From Tistrella bauzanensis (GTDB lineage: Bacteria; Pseudomonadota; Alphaproteobacteria; Tistrellales; Tistrellaceae), in contig NZ_BMDZ01000032.1 of the NCBI RefSeq assembly GCF_014636235.1, positions 1-63,932 on the forward strand: a stretch of 63,932 nucleotides of DNA, given 5' to 3'. Each line of letters starts with the position of its first letter. The stretch's first letter is position 1. A program made the position numbers and the translations under genes. Below the pieces are notes generated by a model that had not been told where the DNA came from, did no database searches, and saw only the letters and a list, made by a program, of their open reading frames with translations. This document shows positions 35,388 to 47,996 of this stretch, in pieces.

Positions 35388-36233
35388 TCAGGCAGCAGGG
35401 GCGGTGTCCATTATGCCAGCGATCGCGCGCGCGGCCAGCACCGAGACCAGATGTGCACGATAGCGCGGGCCGGCATTGGCATCCGACAGCAGCCCGGCTT
35501 CAGGCAGCCGCGCGGCACGGGCCGCGGCCGGGGACCAGTCGGCGGTCAATGCCTGTTCAAGCACGGTGGCGCGGAACACGCCCTGGCTGCCGGCACCGGT
35601 CACCGCCACCCGTGGCCCGTCGGCAAAGCGGCTGACGAACACGCCGCAGACCGGGAAGCGCGAGGCCTGGCTGCGCAGCTTGGCATAGCCGGCGCAGGCC
35701 GGTATCGCCAGCGACGCGGCGGTGACGATCTCGCCTGGCATCAGCGCGGTCTGAAAGAAGCCCTGGAAGAAGTCCGCGGCCGGGATCACCCGGCGGTCGG
35801 TGACGTTCCATGCGTCCAGTGCCAGGGCGGCGGCGGGATAGTCCGCCGCCGGGTCATTATTCGCCAGCGATCCGCCGATGGTGCCGCGGGCACGCACCGC
35901 CGGGTCGCCGATATCCCCCGCCAGCCGTGCCAGGGCCGGCAGGACCGTGGCGACGAGCTGAGAATCCGCGACCGTCGCATGGGTGGTGCCGGCACCGATG
36001 ACGAGGCGGTTGGGCTGTCGGGTGCCCTCGTGAACGCTGCCGTCCTCGATCCGGATCGTGTCGAGGCCGGCGATCCGGCCCAGATCGATCACCGCGTCGG
36101 GTGCCGCCAGACGCTGGCGGATCACCGGCAGCAGGGTCATGCCGCCCGCGAGCGGCACGGCATCTGGCAGCTCCGCCAGCAGGCGCACCGCCTCGGCAAT
36201 GGTGGCGGGGGCGTGATAGGCGCCGATCTGCAT
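35388..36233 (-). CDS. Molybdenum hydroxylase FAD-binding subunit (CoxM-like)
   Basis: The 281-residue flavin subunit of the xanthine dehydrogenase/CO dehydrogenase family carries FAD loops PLAGGMTLLPVIRQRL and RGTIGGSLANNDPAADYPAA. It would pass electrons from the Fe-S subunit to an acceptor. It follows the small subunit gene by 15 bases. Confidence 0.92.
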   Translation of the reverse strand: MQIGAYHAPATIAEAVRLLAELPDAVPLAGGMTLLPVIRQRLAAPDAVIDLGRIAGLDTIRIEDGSVHEGTRQPNRLVIGAGTTHATVADSQLVATVLPALARLAGDIGDPAVRARGTIGGSLANNDPAADYPAAALALDAWNVTDRRVIPAADFFQGFFQTALMPGEIVTAASLAIPACAGYAKLRSQASRFPVCGVFVSRFADGPRVAVTGAGSQGVFRATVLEQALTADWSPAAARAARLPEAGLLSDANAGPRYRAHLVSVLAARAIAGIMDTAPAA

Positions 36234-36248
36234 GGGGTCTGCCTCCGC

Positions 36249-36708
<460 letters not shown>

Positions 36709-36716
<8 letters not shown>

Positions 36717-39096
36717 CGGCCGTGTCCTCTGCGCGCAGGCTGGCGGCCTGAATGGCGGACCACACCTTTTCAGGCGTTGCCGGCATGTCGAGATGGCGCA
36801 CGCCATGGTCATGCAGGGCGTCGCAGATGGCGTTGATCACCGCCGCCGGCCCGGCGATGGCCGATGCCTCGCCGCAGCCCTTGGCGCCGACCGGATTGGT
36901 GGTGCAGATGGTTTCCATCGACACAAGCTCCACCGCCGGCACGTCGGTGGCGCGCGGCATCGCGTAGTCCATGAACGACCCGGTCAGCAACTGCCCGGTC
37001 TCGGGGTCGTAACGGCAGAGTTCCATACAGGCCTGGCCGATCGCCTGGGCGGCACCGCCATGGATCTGGCCCTCGACGATCAACGGGTTCACGATCCGCC
37101 CGAAATCATCCACCGCCAGATAGCGATCGACAGTGGTCGTGCCGGTCTCAGGATCGATCTCGACCTCGACGATGTGGCAGCCATAGGGGAAGGTGAAGGC
37201 CTCCGGGTCGTAATAGGTCGTCTCGTCGATACCCGGTTCCATGCCGGCCGGATAGTCGACCGGGGCATAGGCGCGCCGCGCCACCTCGGTGAAATGCAGG
37301 CTGCGATTGCCGGTCCTCGCCCGGAAGATGCCGTCGGTGAGGTCGATATCGGCAGCGTCGGTGCCCAGCATATGGGCCGCGATCCGCTTCATCTTGGTGA
37401 CGACCTTGTCGGTGGTCACCGCCAGCGCCGATCCGCCGACCGACAGCGAGCGTGAGCCATAGGTGCCGACGCCATAGGGCACCTTGGCGGTGTCGCCATG
37501 AACGATCTCGATCAGCGCCGGATCGATGCCGGTCTTGTCGGCGACGATCTGCGCGAAGGCGGTCTCGTGGCCCTGGCCGTGGGAATGGCTGCCGGTCAGC
37601 ACGACGATGCCGCCGGTGGGGCTGACCCTGACGGTCGCCACCTCGAACTGCCCGCCGCCGAGCCCGGCTTCGATCAGCAGCTTCGACGGCCCCATGCCGC
37701 AGGCTTCCATATAGAAGGCGACACCCATGCCGCGCAGGCAGCCCCGGGCTTCGGTCGCGGCCTTGCGGGTGCTGTAGCCGTCGATGTCGGCGGCGGCGCG
37801 GGCAAGATCCATCAGCGCCGGCAGGTCGCCGGAATCATAGGTCCACAGGAACGGCGTCTTGTAGGGAATGGCATCGGCCGGAATGGCGTTGCGCCGCCGG
37901 ATCTCGAACGGGTCCATCCCCAGTTCGCGCGCCGCCGCCTCGACGATCCGCTCCATCACATAGGTGGCCTCGGGCCGGCCGGCGCCGCGATAGGCATCGA
38001 CCGGCGTGGTGTTGGTGAACACCCCCTGGACATGGACATACACATCGCGCAGGGCATAGGGGCCGGGGAAGGGATTGGCATAGAAGAAGGTCGGAATCGA
38101 CGGCGCGAAGGTGGAAAGATAGGCGCCCATATTCGCGATGGTGTGCACCTTCATTGCCCGGAAGGTGCCATCGCGATCCAGGCCCAGCGAGACGCGGGTC
38201 ACGTGATCGCGGGCATAGGTATCGGCCTGGAAGGCTTCCAGGCGGCTGGCGATCCAGCGCACCGGCCGGTTGATCCGGCGGGCGGCCACCAGCACCAGCA
38301 CCTCTTCGGCATAGTGATAGATCTTCATGCCGAAGCCGCCGCCGACATCGGGCGAGATCACCCGGATCTTTTCCTCCGGCACCTTCAGCGTGCTGGCCGA
38401 CAGGGTGACCCGGATCGAATGCGGGTTCTGGCTGGAGGTATAGAGCGTGTAATCGTCGCGGCCGCGGTCATAGATGCCGAGCGTGCCGCGGGTTTCCATC
38501 GGGCTGGCATTCACCCGGTTCTGCACCAGATCCAGCGTCACCACATGGGCGCTGGCCGCGAGTTGCGCATCGACGGCGGCCGCGTTGCCAAGATCCCAGT
38601 CGAAGCACAGATTGTCGGGCAGCTCCGCGCGCACCTTCGCCGCACCGGGCATCAGCACGGTGGCCAGATCGGTATGACAGGGCCATACCTCATAATCGAC
38701 CAGGATCGCTTCGGCGGCGGTCTCGGCCTGCTCGGCCGTCTGTGCCACCACTGCCGCGACCGGGTCGCCGACATGCAGCACCCGGTCGACCGGGATCACC
38801 GGATGCACCGGGTGGACCATCGGGCTGCCATCGCGGCTGACCACAGGCCAGGCGCAGGGCAGGCCGCCGATATCAGAGGCGGCAAGGTCGGCGCCGGTGA
38901 TGATGTCGAGCACACCGGGCAGCGCGCGGGCGGCGGCGATATCGATCCGCCTGAGCCCGGCGGCACCATGTGGCGAGCGCAGGATATACATATGAGCCGC
39001 GTCCATCGCTGCCGCGGCATCCGCGACATAGTGGCCGGCGCCGGTGAGGAAGCGGTAATCCTCTTTCCGCCGCAGGGGCTTACCAACCCAGCTCAT
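36709..39096 (-). CDS. Molybdenum hydroxylase large subunit (CoxL-like, non-CODH form)
   Basis: The 795-residue molybdopterin-cytosine-dinucleotide subunit shows WVGKPLRRKEDYRFLTGAGHYVAD, GGGFGMKIYHYAEEVLV and VGAKGCGEASAIAGPAAVINA, where the Glu is the catalytic base. The active-site loop is AYRGAGRPE rather than the AYxCSFR of true CO dehydrogenase, so it is not expected to oxidise CO; an aromatic or heterocyclic aldehyde or amide is more likely. ATG 39096 has GGGAG six bases upstream. First gene of an L-S-M-cupin operon. Confidence 0.93.
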
Positions 39097-39377
39097 GACC
39101 ATCTCCCTGATGATGCGCCGCCGCCCGCGCCTCCGCTGTCCCGCCATGATGGCGCAGGCGTCTCCCCATGCCGGATGCGCTGGGGCATCCGGAACGCCTG
39201 CGGGTCCGGGATGATGCGAGGTGTGGCTTGCGTGCCTTAAAATCAGGCTTGCCCAAGGAGGGGGCATTGTAAAATAGAATTAATCGACGGGCGGTATCGG
39301 GTTTTCTGATAGCGCGTGGCGGTGGAACGGCACTCGCGCGCATGATCGCGACCGCCGCTCCACCCGCATCCGTCCGG

Positions 39378-40346
39378 TCAGGGCACCAGCAGAAGGCTGC
39401 CGGTGGTGGCGCCGGCCTCCAGATCAGCCTGCGCGCGGGCGGCATCGGCCAGACCATAGCGGCGGCCGATGGTGGGGGCGATACCGCTTTCCATCGCCCG
39501 GATCACCTCCAGGGCGGCGGCGCGATAGGTGTCGGGCTCGGCCGCATAGGCCATGACGCTGGGCCGGGCAAGGGTCAGCGACCGCACTGGCCCCAGATCC
39601 TCGACCAAGAGCGGCGGAATCGGGCCCGCGGCCTGACCGATGCTCGCGACGGTGCCGAAGCGGCACACGCAGCCAAGGGTTCGGGCCAGCATCGTGCCGC
39701 CGATACCGTCGATCGCGACGTCGACGCCCCGGCCATCGGTCAGCGCGCGAACCTCGGCCACGATGTCGGCATCACGGCCGATGATCACATGATCGATGCC
39801 GGCCTCGCGGGCGATCTGCGCCTTCTGCGGCGTGCCGGCGGTGCCGATGACCGTGGCGCCGCGTTGCTTCGCCCATGCGGTGAGCGTGGTTCCAAGGCCG
39901 CCGGCGGCGGCATGGACGAGGATCGTGCTGCCGGCGCCGACGGCATGGGTGCGGGTCAACAGCATGTGGGCGGTCAGGCCACGCAGAAACGACGCGGCGG
40001 CGATGTCGCTGCCGATCGCATCGGGCAAGGGGATGGCGCGCCATGCGGGAAGCAGGCGGCTTGCCGCATAGCCGCCGGTCAGGCCGGCATAGACGATGCG
40101 ATCGCCGATCTTCAGGCCGTGCACATCGGGGCCGACCGCCTCGACCACACCGGCGCCCTCGACGCCCAGAACCGCCGGCAGCGGCAGGCGATAGAGCCCG
40201 GTCCGCTGATAGATGTCGATGAAGTTGACGCCGATTCCGTCATGGCGGACCCGGATCTGACCGGGGCCGGGGTCTGCCGGCGCGCAGGGCGCGACCCGCA
40301 GGCCATCGGGTCCGCCGGTTGCGGTGAGTTCAATCTGGATATCCAT
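39378..40346 (-). CDS. NADPH:quinone oxidoreductase (medium-chain, zinc-free)
   Basis: The 322-residue MDR protein of the QOR type has IGVNFIDIYQRTGLYRLPLPAVLGVEGAGVV without zinc ligands, and a nucleotide site ILVHAAAGGLGTTLTAWAK. GGAGG lies 7 bases before ATG 40346. It is divergent from a LysR gene that probably controls it. A 281-base gap separates it from the molybdoenzyme operon promoter; that gap contains an AT-rich promoter-like patch near 39235-39290 and no gene. Confidence 0.92.
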   Translation of the reverse strand: MDIQIELTATGGPDGLRVAPCAPADPGPGQIRVRHDGIGVNFIDIYQRTGLYRLPLPAVLGVEGAGVVEAVGPDVHGLKIGDRIVYAGLTGGYAASRLLPAWRAIPLPDAIGSDIAAASFLRGLTAHMLLTRTHAVGAGSTILVHAAAGGLGTTLTAWAKQRGATVIGTAGTPQKAQIAREAGIDHVIIGRDADIVAEVRALTDGRGVDVAIDGIGGTMLARTLGCVCRFGTVASIGQAAGPIPPLLVEDLGPVRSLTLARPSVMAYAAEPDTYRAAALEVIRAMESGIAPTIGRRYGLADAARAQADLEAGATTGSLLLVP

Positions 40347-40440
40347 GATCATGCCTCCGTTCTGATGCGGAGGTTGTGGCATGATCGGATCGGGTGGAAA
40401 ATTCCCCATGAATTGACATCTGTTGTGAGAAAATGACCCG

Positions 40441-41316
40441 ATGAATTGGGAAGACCTGCGCCATTTCGGCGCGCTTGCCGCCGAAGGAACATTGTCGGCC
40501 GCCGCCCGCAGGCTGGGGGTGGAGCATGCCACCGTGGCCCGGCGCGTGGCGGCGCTGGAACGGGCGCTGGGTGTGGCGCTGGTCGATCGCCGCGGGCGTC
40601 GCTTCACGCTGACGGCGGATGGCGAGCGGATCGCGCTGGTCGCGGCGCGCATGGATGACGATGCCCGCGCGGTCGCGCGGGTGGCGGCGGGCGCGCGTGC
40701 CACATTGACCGGCACCGTCACGCTCAGCGCGCCGCCGGCCCTGGCGGTGCGGTGTCTGACGGCGCCACTGGTGGCACTGCAACGCCAGCATCCGGGCCTT
40801 GCCATCCGCATTATCGGAGAGGCGCGCAGTGCCTCGCTCGATCGGCGCGAAGCCGATCTGGTGGTGCGGATCAGCCGCCCGGATGACGGCGACCTGGTCA
40901 TCGTCAAGCTGGGGGAGATGGCGTTCCGCTTCTATGCCAGCCCCGATTACCTGGCAGCGGTTGCGGAACCGGACTGGTGCTTCGTGGGCTATGAGATGAC
41001 GGCGGGCCTTGCCGCACAACAGGCGGTGCTGGTCGATTTCGCCGCCGGCCGGCCATTCTCGATCCATGCCGGCAATCTCGATATCCAGCACGAGGCGGCG
41101 CGCGCCGGCGGCGGCATCGCCTGCCTGCCCGACTTCATGGTAACGCCGTCATCGGGGCTGGTGCCGGTCGCGGCCACGATCCAGCCGCTCCGCCGTGACA
41201 TCTGGCTGGCGATGCATGCCGACATGAAGGAGGCGGCGCCGGTTCGTGCGGTCAGCCGGCATCTGCGGGCCCTGTTCTCGGCGCCGGGTGCCCCGTTCGC
41301 ATCAGGCCCGGTGTAG
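40441..41316 (+). CDS. LysR-family transcriptional regulator
   Basis: The 291-residue protein opens with MNWEDLRHFGALAAEGTLSAAARRLGVEHATVARRVAALE, typical of LysR helix-turn-helix domains. The effector domain follows. It is divergent from the quinone oxidoreductase across 94 bases and probably regulates it. Confidence 0.9.
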   Translation: MNWEDLRHFGALAAEGTLSAAARRLGVEHATVARRVAALERALGVALVDRRGRRFTLTADGERIALVAARMDDDARAVARVAAGARATLTGTVTLSAPPALAVRCLTAPLVALQRQHPGLAIRIIGEARSASLDRREADLVVRISRPDDGDLVIVKLGEMAFRFYASPDYLAAVAEPDWCFVGYEMTAGLAAQQAVLVDFAAGRPFSIHAGNLDIQHEAARAGGGIACLPDFMVTPSSGLVPVAATIQPLRRDIWLAMHADMKEAAPVRAVSRHLRALFSAPGAPFASGPV

Positions 41317-41340
41317 TGGCGGACCATCTTCGCCGAACCG

Positions 41341-41709
41341 TTATGTCCCTTCGAACAACCGGGGCGCCTGTTCCCAGATCAGCAGCGCGGTGCAGCCGAT
41401 ATCGCTTCGCACCTTGTGCTCGGTACCGGGTTCGTTGACCACCAGCGTTCCGGCGTCATAGGTGCCGGTGTCGTCGCTCTGGCGGCCGGCCAGGATCAGG
41501 ATGGTTTCGCGGCCGGTATGGGCGTGGCGGGGCACGTCGCTGCCGGGCGCATAGCGCAGCAGCGCGGCCGCGGCACCGCCATCGGGGGCGCGATGCAGCC
41601 AATGGGCCTCGACACCCGGCCGGAACGGCACCCAGTCGAGGGCGTCGCGCGCGGCCGCGTCGAGCAGGCCGGCGCGCAACACGGCGGGCAGGTTGGTGAT
41701 CGTGGTCAT
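41341..41709 (-). CDS. ChrR-type cupin protein, last gene of the amide-hydrolase operon
   Basis: The 122-residue cupin carries [26 protein letters not shown] with two His and a Glu as likely metal ligands, and [10 protein letters not shown] for a third His. It overlaps the upstream hydrolase by 4 bases, so it belongs to the operon. It may bind a metal or an intermediate; no enzyme activity can be assigned. Confidence 0.82.
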   Translation of the reverse strand: MTTITNLPAVLRAGLLDAAARDALDWVPFRPGVEAHWLHRAPDGGAAAALLRYAPGSDVPRHAHTGRETILILAGRQSDDTGTYDAGTLVVNEPGTEHKVRSDIGCTALLIWEQAPRLFEGT

Positions 41710-42395
41710 GGGCGGCTGGCCTCAAGCGCGGTGAGGATGGCATCGACCGGGGCCGCCCATCCCACGATCCCGGCCTGGGCGGTGACCATGGCGATGGTCG
41801 CGGCCTTGAAGGCGGGGAAATAGCTGTCGGTGGCATCGATTGCCAGCAGGCAGTCGAAGCCGCGATCATTGGCCTCGCGCATCGTGGTCTGAACGCAGAC
41901 CTCGGTGGTGACGCCGGCAAAGACCAGGTGGGTGACGCGGCGCGCCTGCAATTCGGCCATCAGCGGCGTCGCGTGGAAGGCGCCCTTGCCGGGCTTGTCG
42001 ATCACCACCTCGCCGTCCACCGGCGCCAGCTCGGGAATGATCGCCGCCCCTGGCTCACCCTGGATCAGGATCCGGCCCATCGGCCCGGCATCACCGATCC
42101 GCAAGGGTCCGGGGCCGCGGCCGTGCTTGGTGGGCGGGCAATCGGACAGGTCGGGCAGATGGCATTCGCGGGTGTGGATAACCGGCAGGCCGGCCGCGCG
42201 GAACCCCGCCAGCAACCGCGCCGTCGGGGCGATCGACGCCCTCAGCAGCGACACATCATTGCCAAGGGCGGCGCCGAACCCGCCGGGTTCAAGGAAATCG
42301 CGCTGCATGTCGATGATGATCAGCGCGAGCCCGGCCCGCGCCGCGACATAATCATAGGGCTCGGCCGGGATGGTCAGCGTGGCCGCTGCGGTCAT
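41706..42395 (-). CDS. Isochorismatase-family cysteine hydrolase 1 (biuret/triuret hydrolase-like)
   Basis: The 229-residue protein has the family triad Asp29 ([11 protein letters not shown]), Lys134 ([10 protein letters not shown]) and Cys167 ([11 protein letters not shown]). [12 protein letters not shown] and [10 protein letters not shown] context matches amidohydrolases of small ureido compounds such as biuret and triuret hydrolase. It is paralogous to the second hydrolase at 43978 and lies in one operon with an ABC importer, with allophanate hydrolase encoded divergently. Which paralogue handles which substrate is inference. Confidence 0.8.
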   Translation of the reverse strand: MTAAATLTIPAEPYDYVAARAGLALIIIDMQRDFLEPGGFGAALGNDVSLLRASIAPTARLLAGFRAAGLPVIHTRECHLPDLSDCPPTKHGRGPGPLRIGDAGPMGRILIQGEPGAAIIPELAPVDGEVVIDKPGKGAFHATPLMAELQARRVTHLVFAGVTTEVCVQTTMREANDRGFDCLLAIDATDSYFPAFKAATIAMVTAQAGIVGWAAPVDAILTALEASRP

Positions 42396-42415
42396 GGGGT
42401 CGTGGTCCTTCCCGG

Positions 42416-43977
<1,562 letters not shown>

Positions 43978-43981
<4 letters not shown>

Positions 43982-44670
43982 GGCAGGGCCTCGATGAAGG
44001 CGTCGGCGGTCGACACCGATCCGAACACGCCGCCCTGCATCTTGATCATCCGGATGGCATGGTCATGATTGGCCCGGTCGGTGGCCCCACAACAGTCTTC
44101 GAGCAGCAGGCATTCGAAGCCGCGGTCATTGGCCTCCCGCATCGTGGTGTGCACGCAGACATCGGTGGTGATGCCGGTCAGCACGATGTTGCGGATGCCA
44201 CGGACATGCAGGATCAACTCAAGATCGGTGGCGCAGAACGACCCCTTGCCCGGCTTGTCGATGATCGGCTCGCCGGCCATCGGCGCCAGTTCCGGGATGA
44301 TGTCCCAGCCGGGCTCGCCCCGCACCAGAATGCGGCCGCAGGGGCCGGGATCGCCGATGCCGGCGCCGATCCGCTGCGACCGCCACAGTTTGTTGGCCGG
44401 CAGATCGGACAGATCCGGGCGGTGGCCTTCACGGGTGTGGATGACATGATAGCCCCGCGCCCGCATCGCCGCCAGCACCCGCCCGATCGGCCCGATCGGC
44501 GCGCGGGTGAGACTGAGATCATAGCCCATCGCATCGACATAGCCGCCGACGCCGCAGAAATCGGTCTGCATGTCGATGATGATCAAAGCGGTGTTGGCCG
44601 GTGTCAGTCTGCCATCGAACGGCCAGTCGTAAGGGTCGCCCGGGATGGTGCGGAGATCGGTCGCGGTCAT
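43978..44670 (-). CDS. Isochorismatase-family cysteine hydrolase 2 (biuret hydrolase-like)
   Basis: The 230-residue protein has Asp33 ([12 protein letters not shown]), Lys139 ([10 protein letters not shown]) and Cys172 ([11 protein letters not shown]). [20 protein letters not shown] and [10 protein letters not shown] closely recall biuret hydrolases, where a Gln in the last motif contacts substrate (Gln212 here). Biuret hydrolase makes allophanate and ammonia. It sits between the permease and ATPase genes of the importer, so hydrolase and transporter are linked. Other ureido-amides remain possible substrates. Confidence 0.82.
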
Positions 44671-44768
44671 GCGGCGGCATCCTCGTTCGGGGCCATGGGT
44701 TCAGACGATGCGGGACGGGGGAAGCGGAAAAGGGGGGCGGGTCGGGGAAAGGCGGTTGCTGGCGACGG

Positions 44769-45695
44769 TCAACGGGTGACGCTGAGTTCTCCCGGCGCGC
44801 CCGCTAGTTTCCGGCGCGACGACGAGGCGAGAACCATGATCAGCAGGGTCAGCGCATATGGGGCGGCGTTGAACAGGTAATAGCCCTGGGTGACGCCGAC
44901 CGCCTGAAGGGCCGGGCCCAGCGCGCTGGCGCCGCCGAACAGCAGGGACGCATAGAAGCAATAGAGCGGGTTCCAGCGCGCGAAGATCACCAGGGCAACC
45001 GCGGTGATGCCCTGGCCGCTGGACAAGCCCTCGTTCCAACTGCCCGGGTAATAGAGCGACAGGAACGACCCGCCCACGCCGGCCAGAAAGCCGCCGGCCA
45101 TGGTCGACCACATCCGCACCCGGTCGGGGGCATAGCCCATGGCGCGGGCGGCATCGGCGCTGTCGCCCACCATCCGCACGATCAGCCCGGCGCGGGTGGA
45201 GCGGAAACCCCACAGCATCGCCACCGCCAGGAGCGCGCCGATCACGAACAAGACGTTGATCTGCAAGGCCGACCGGATCTGCGGCACATCCGACCAGAAG
45301 CCGAAATCGACGGCCGGCAGATGCGGCGCCGTCGGCTGGATGAACGGCTTGCCTAGAAAGAAGGCAAGGCCGGTGCCCAGCAGCATCAGCGCGATGCCGA
45401 CCGCGATGTCGTTGACCTTGGGCAAGGCGCAGATCGTGGCATGCAGCAGGCCGAAGACCATGCCGAGAAACCCCGCCACCAGAACCCCGGCCCAGGGCGA
45501 GCCGGTGAGATAGGCGGTGCCATAGCCGCCCATGGCCCCCATCACCAGCGTGCCTTCCAGGCCCAGATTGATCCGGCCGCTCTTCTCGGTCAGGCATTCG
45601 CCCAGGCTGACGAACAGGAACGGGGTCGAGATGCGGATGGCACCGGCGATCACCGCCAGCGGCACGCCCCACCAGCCCAGAGCTGCATCTTCCAT
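44769..45695 (-). CDS. ABC transporter permease (BMP/nucleoside type)
   Basis: The 308-residue protein has about eight membrane helices. Family features are RISTPFLFVSLGECLTEKSGRINLGLEGTLVMGA and the cytoplasmic EAA-like GDSADAARAMGYAPDRVRMWS. It is preceded by the other permease with a 4-base gap, and is followed by hydrolase 2. Confidence 0.92.
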   Translation of the reverse strand: MEDAALGWWGVPLAVIAGAIRISTPFLFVSLGECLTEKSGRINLGLEGTLVMGAMGGYGTAYLTGSPWAGVLVAGFLGMVFGLLHATICALPKVNDIAVGIALMLLGTGLAFFLGKPFIQPTAPHLPAVDFGFWSDVPQIRSALQINVLFVIGALLAVAMLWGFRSTRAGLIVRMVGDSADAARAMGYAPDRVRMWSTMAGGFLAGVGGSFLSLYYPGSWNEGLSSGQGITAVALVIFARWNPLYCFYASLLFGGASALGPALQAVGVTQGYYLFNAAPYALTLLIMVLASSSRRKLAGAPGELSVTR

Positions 45696-45699
45696 GGCC

Positions 45700-46797
45700 T
45701 CAGGCCTTTCCGCTGGCGGTGGGGAGCAGCGCCTTCAGGCTGAAGACCGGCAGGCGCAACCGGCCATACAGAGTCTCGCTGGCCAGCAGCACCACGAACA
45801 GGATGCCTTGCAGCACCATCACGGTGGCATCGGGCAGGTCCAGCCGGCGCTGAAGCAGGCCGCCGCTGGCGCCGATGCCGCCCATCAGGATCGCCACCGG
45901 GATGACGGCCAGCGGATTCTGGCGCGCCAGGAAGGCGACCAGAATGCCGGTGAAGCCATAGCCGGCGGCCAGCGTCGCGTTGGCGCGGCCGTGGACGGCG
46001 GACACCTCGATCATGCCGGCAAGGCCGGCCGCGGCGCCGCCCAGCATGGTCACCAGCACCACCAGCCGGCCGACCGGCAGCCCGGCGGCGCGGCCGGCGC
46101 GGACATTGCCGCCGACCATGCGGGCCGCGAAGCCGAAGGTGGTGTGGAACATCAGCACATAGGCGGCGATACAGAACACCACCCCCAGAACGAAGCCCCA
46201 ATGCACGTCCATGCCGGGGATGTCGCCGATCATATAGGCCTCGCCGATCGCCGGGGTCGATGGCTTGTTCAGGCTGGCCGGGTCGCGCATCGGCCCCTCG
46301 ACCATGTGGTTCAGGATCGCGACGGCGATATAGACCATCAGCAGGCTGGATATGGTTTCACTGACCCCGCGCCGGTGGCGGAGCGCGCCGGTGGCACCGA
46401 TCCACAGCCCGCCCGCCAGCATTCCCGCCGCCGCCATCACCACCTGGGTGACGATCACCGGGGCGCCGGCGCCGGCCAGCGGCAGGCCTGCCGCCATCGC
46501 CGCCAGCCCGCCCAGCACCAGCGCACCCTCGGCGCCGATCACCACCATGCCCAGTTGCGCGGGCAGGGCGGTGCACAGGGCGACCAGCAGCAGTGGTGCT
46601 GCGCGCTGAAGCGTGTTCTGCCACGAGAACCAGGTGCCGAAGGCGCCACGATACATCAACTGATACAACTCGATCGGGTCGACCCCGACCGCCGCGACGA
46701 AGCCGCCGAACAGCACCATGCTGACCAGCACCGCCATCAGCGGGATGGCGATGGCCTCGGCGGCCCGGCCATATTTCAGACGTGTGTCCTCTGACAT
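45700..46797 (-). CDS. ABC transporter permease (BMP/nucleoside type)
   Basis: The 365-residue multi-helix permease carries RAAPLLLVALCTALPAQLGMVVIGAEGALVLGGLA and NVRAGRAAGLPVGRLVVLVTM, the coupling loop typical of this family. It pairs with the permease at 44769 to form a heterodimeric pore. It is 71 bases downstream of the binding protein gene. Confidence 0.92.
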   Translation of the reverse strand: MSEDTRLKYGRAAEAIAIPLMAVLVSMVLFGGFVAAVGVDPIELYQLMYRGAFGTWFSWQNTLQRAAPLLLVALCTALPAQLGMVVIGAEGALVLGGLAAMAAGLPLAGAGAPVIVTQVVMAAAGMLAGGLWIGATGALRHRRGVSETISSLLMVYIAVAILNHMVEGPMRDPASLNKPSTPAIGEAYMIGDIPGMDVHWGFVLGVVFCIAAYVLMFHTTFGFAARMVGGNVRAGRAAGLPVGRLVVLVTMLGGAAAGLAGMIEVSAVHGRANATLAAGYGFTGILVAFLARQNPLAVIPVAILMGGIGASGGLLQRRLDLPDATVMVLQGILFVVLLASETLYGRLRLPVFSLKALLPTASGKA

Positions 46798-46868
46798 CGG
46801 ATGGCGGCTCGCTTTCGGGTCGCGATGGCGGCATTGATGGCGGGGGTCGCGTGCGGTGGCGGCATGTC

Positions 46869-47996
46869 TCAGGCGGTGGCGCCGATCACGCCCTCGACCA
46901 GATAATCCATCTTTTCCAGCAGGATATCGGTCTGGCCAAGAGTGGTGCCGGCGGGGATCGCGATGCCACCCTTGTTGTCGGTCACCGGACCCTTGAAGAT
47001 CGCGAAATCACCGGCCATGAACGCGGCCTTCACGGCATCCGCCTGTTCGCGGCCGGCATCCGGCGCCGCCGCGCCATAGGCCGAGGTCTTCACCACCATC
47101 TCCTTCAGGCCGCCGCGCACCAGCGAGGGGATCGGCGTGCCGGCCTGGATATCGGCCACGAAGCGCGGATACAAGACTTCCCAGTTCCATTCCGCGCCGG
47201 TCAGATAGCCCTTGGGGGCCAGCGCCGCCTGGCTGGCGTGATAGCCGCAGGTGAACATGCCACGGCGCTCGGCGGTCTCGACGATCACTTTCGGGCTGTC
47301 GACATGGCAGGTCACGACATCGGCGCCCTGATCGGCCAGGCTGTTGGTGGCCTCGGCTTCCTTGACCGGCATCGACCAGTCGCCGGTGAAGATGACCTGG
47401 GTGGAGATGGCGGGGTCGACCGACCGGGCGCCAAGGGTGAAGGCATTGATGTTGCGCAGCACCTGGGGGATCGGCTTGGCGGCGACGAAGCCCAGCTTCT
47501 TGGTCTTTGTCGCGTGACCGGCCACCACGCCCGACAGGTACTGGGCCTCGTCGATATAGCCGAAATAGCTGTGGGCGTTGGCGGGGTGACCCTCGGCCCA
47601 CAGGCCGCCGCAATGCAGGAAGGTCACCTCGGGATACTTCTCGGCCATCTTCATGACATGCGGGTCGTAATAGCCGAAGGATGTCGGGAAGATCAGTTGC
47701 GCGCCGTCCAGGTTGATCATGCTCTCGATGGTCTTCTGCACCTCGATCGTCTCGGGCACGTTCTCTTCTTCCAGAACCGTCACGCCAGGGAAGGCGGCTT
47801 TCACCGCGGCGGCACCCTGAGCATGGGCCTGATTGTAGCCATAGTCGTCGCGCGGGCCGACATAGATGAAGCCCACCGTCAGTTTGCCCGCCGCCAGGGC
47901 ATGGCGGATCGGCAGTGTCGATGCGGCGCCAAGAAGGCCCAGCGCACCGGCACCCTTCAGCAGTGTGCGGCGGGAGAAAACGAGGTCATTTGCCAT
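46869..47996 (-). CDS. BMP-family ABC transporter substrate-binding protein (Tat signal)
   Basis: The 375-residue protein opens with a twin-arginine signal (FSRRTLLKGAGALGLLGAAS) ending near ALA-AGKL, so it is likely exported folded. The rest is the BMP family fold: VGFIYVGPRDDYGYNQAHAQG, ATNSLADQGADVVTCHVDS. Known members bind nucleosides or related nitrogen compounds; in this operon a ureido compound such as biuret is the best guess. First gene of the seven-gene minus-strand operon. Confidence 0.9.
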   Translation of the reverse strand: MANDLVFSRRTLLKGAGALGLLGAASTLPIRHALAAGKLTVGFIYVGPRDDYGYNQAHAQGAAAVKAAFPGVTVLEEENVPETIEVQKTIESMINLDGAQLIFPTSFGYYDPHVMKMAEKYPEVTFLHCGGLWAEGHPANAHSYFGYIDEAQYLSGVVAGHATKTKKLGFVAAKPIPQVLRNINAFTLGARSVDPAISTQVIFTGDWSMPVKEAEATNSLADQGADVVTCHVDSPKVIVETAERRGMFTCGYHASQAALAPKGYLTGAEWNWEVLYPRFVADIQAGTPIPSLVRGGLKEMVVKTSAYGAAAPDAGREQADAVKAAFMAGDFAIFKGPVTDNKGGIAIPAGTTLGQTDILLEKMDYLVEGVIGATA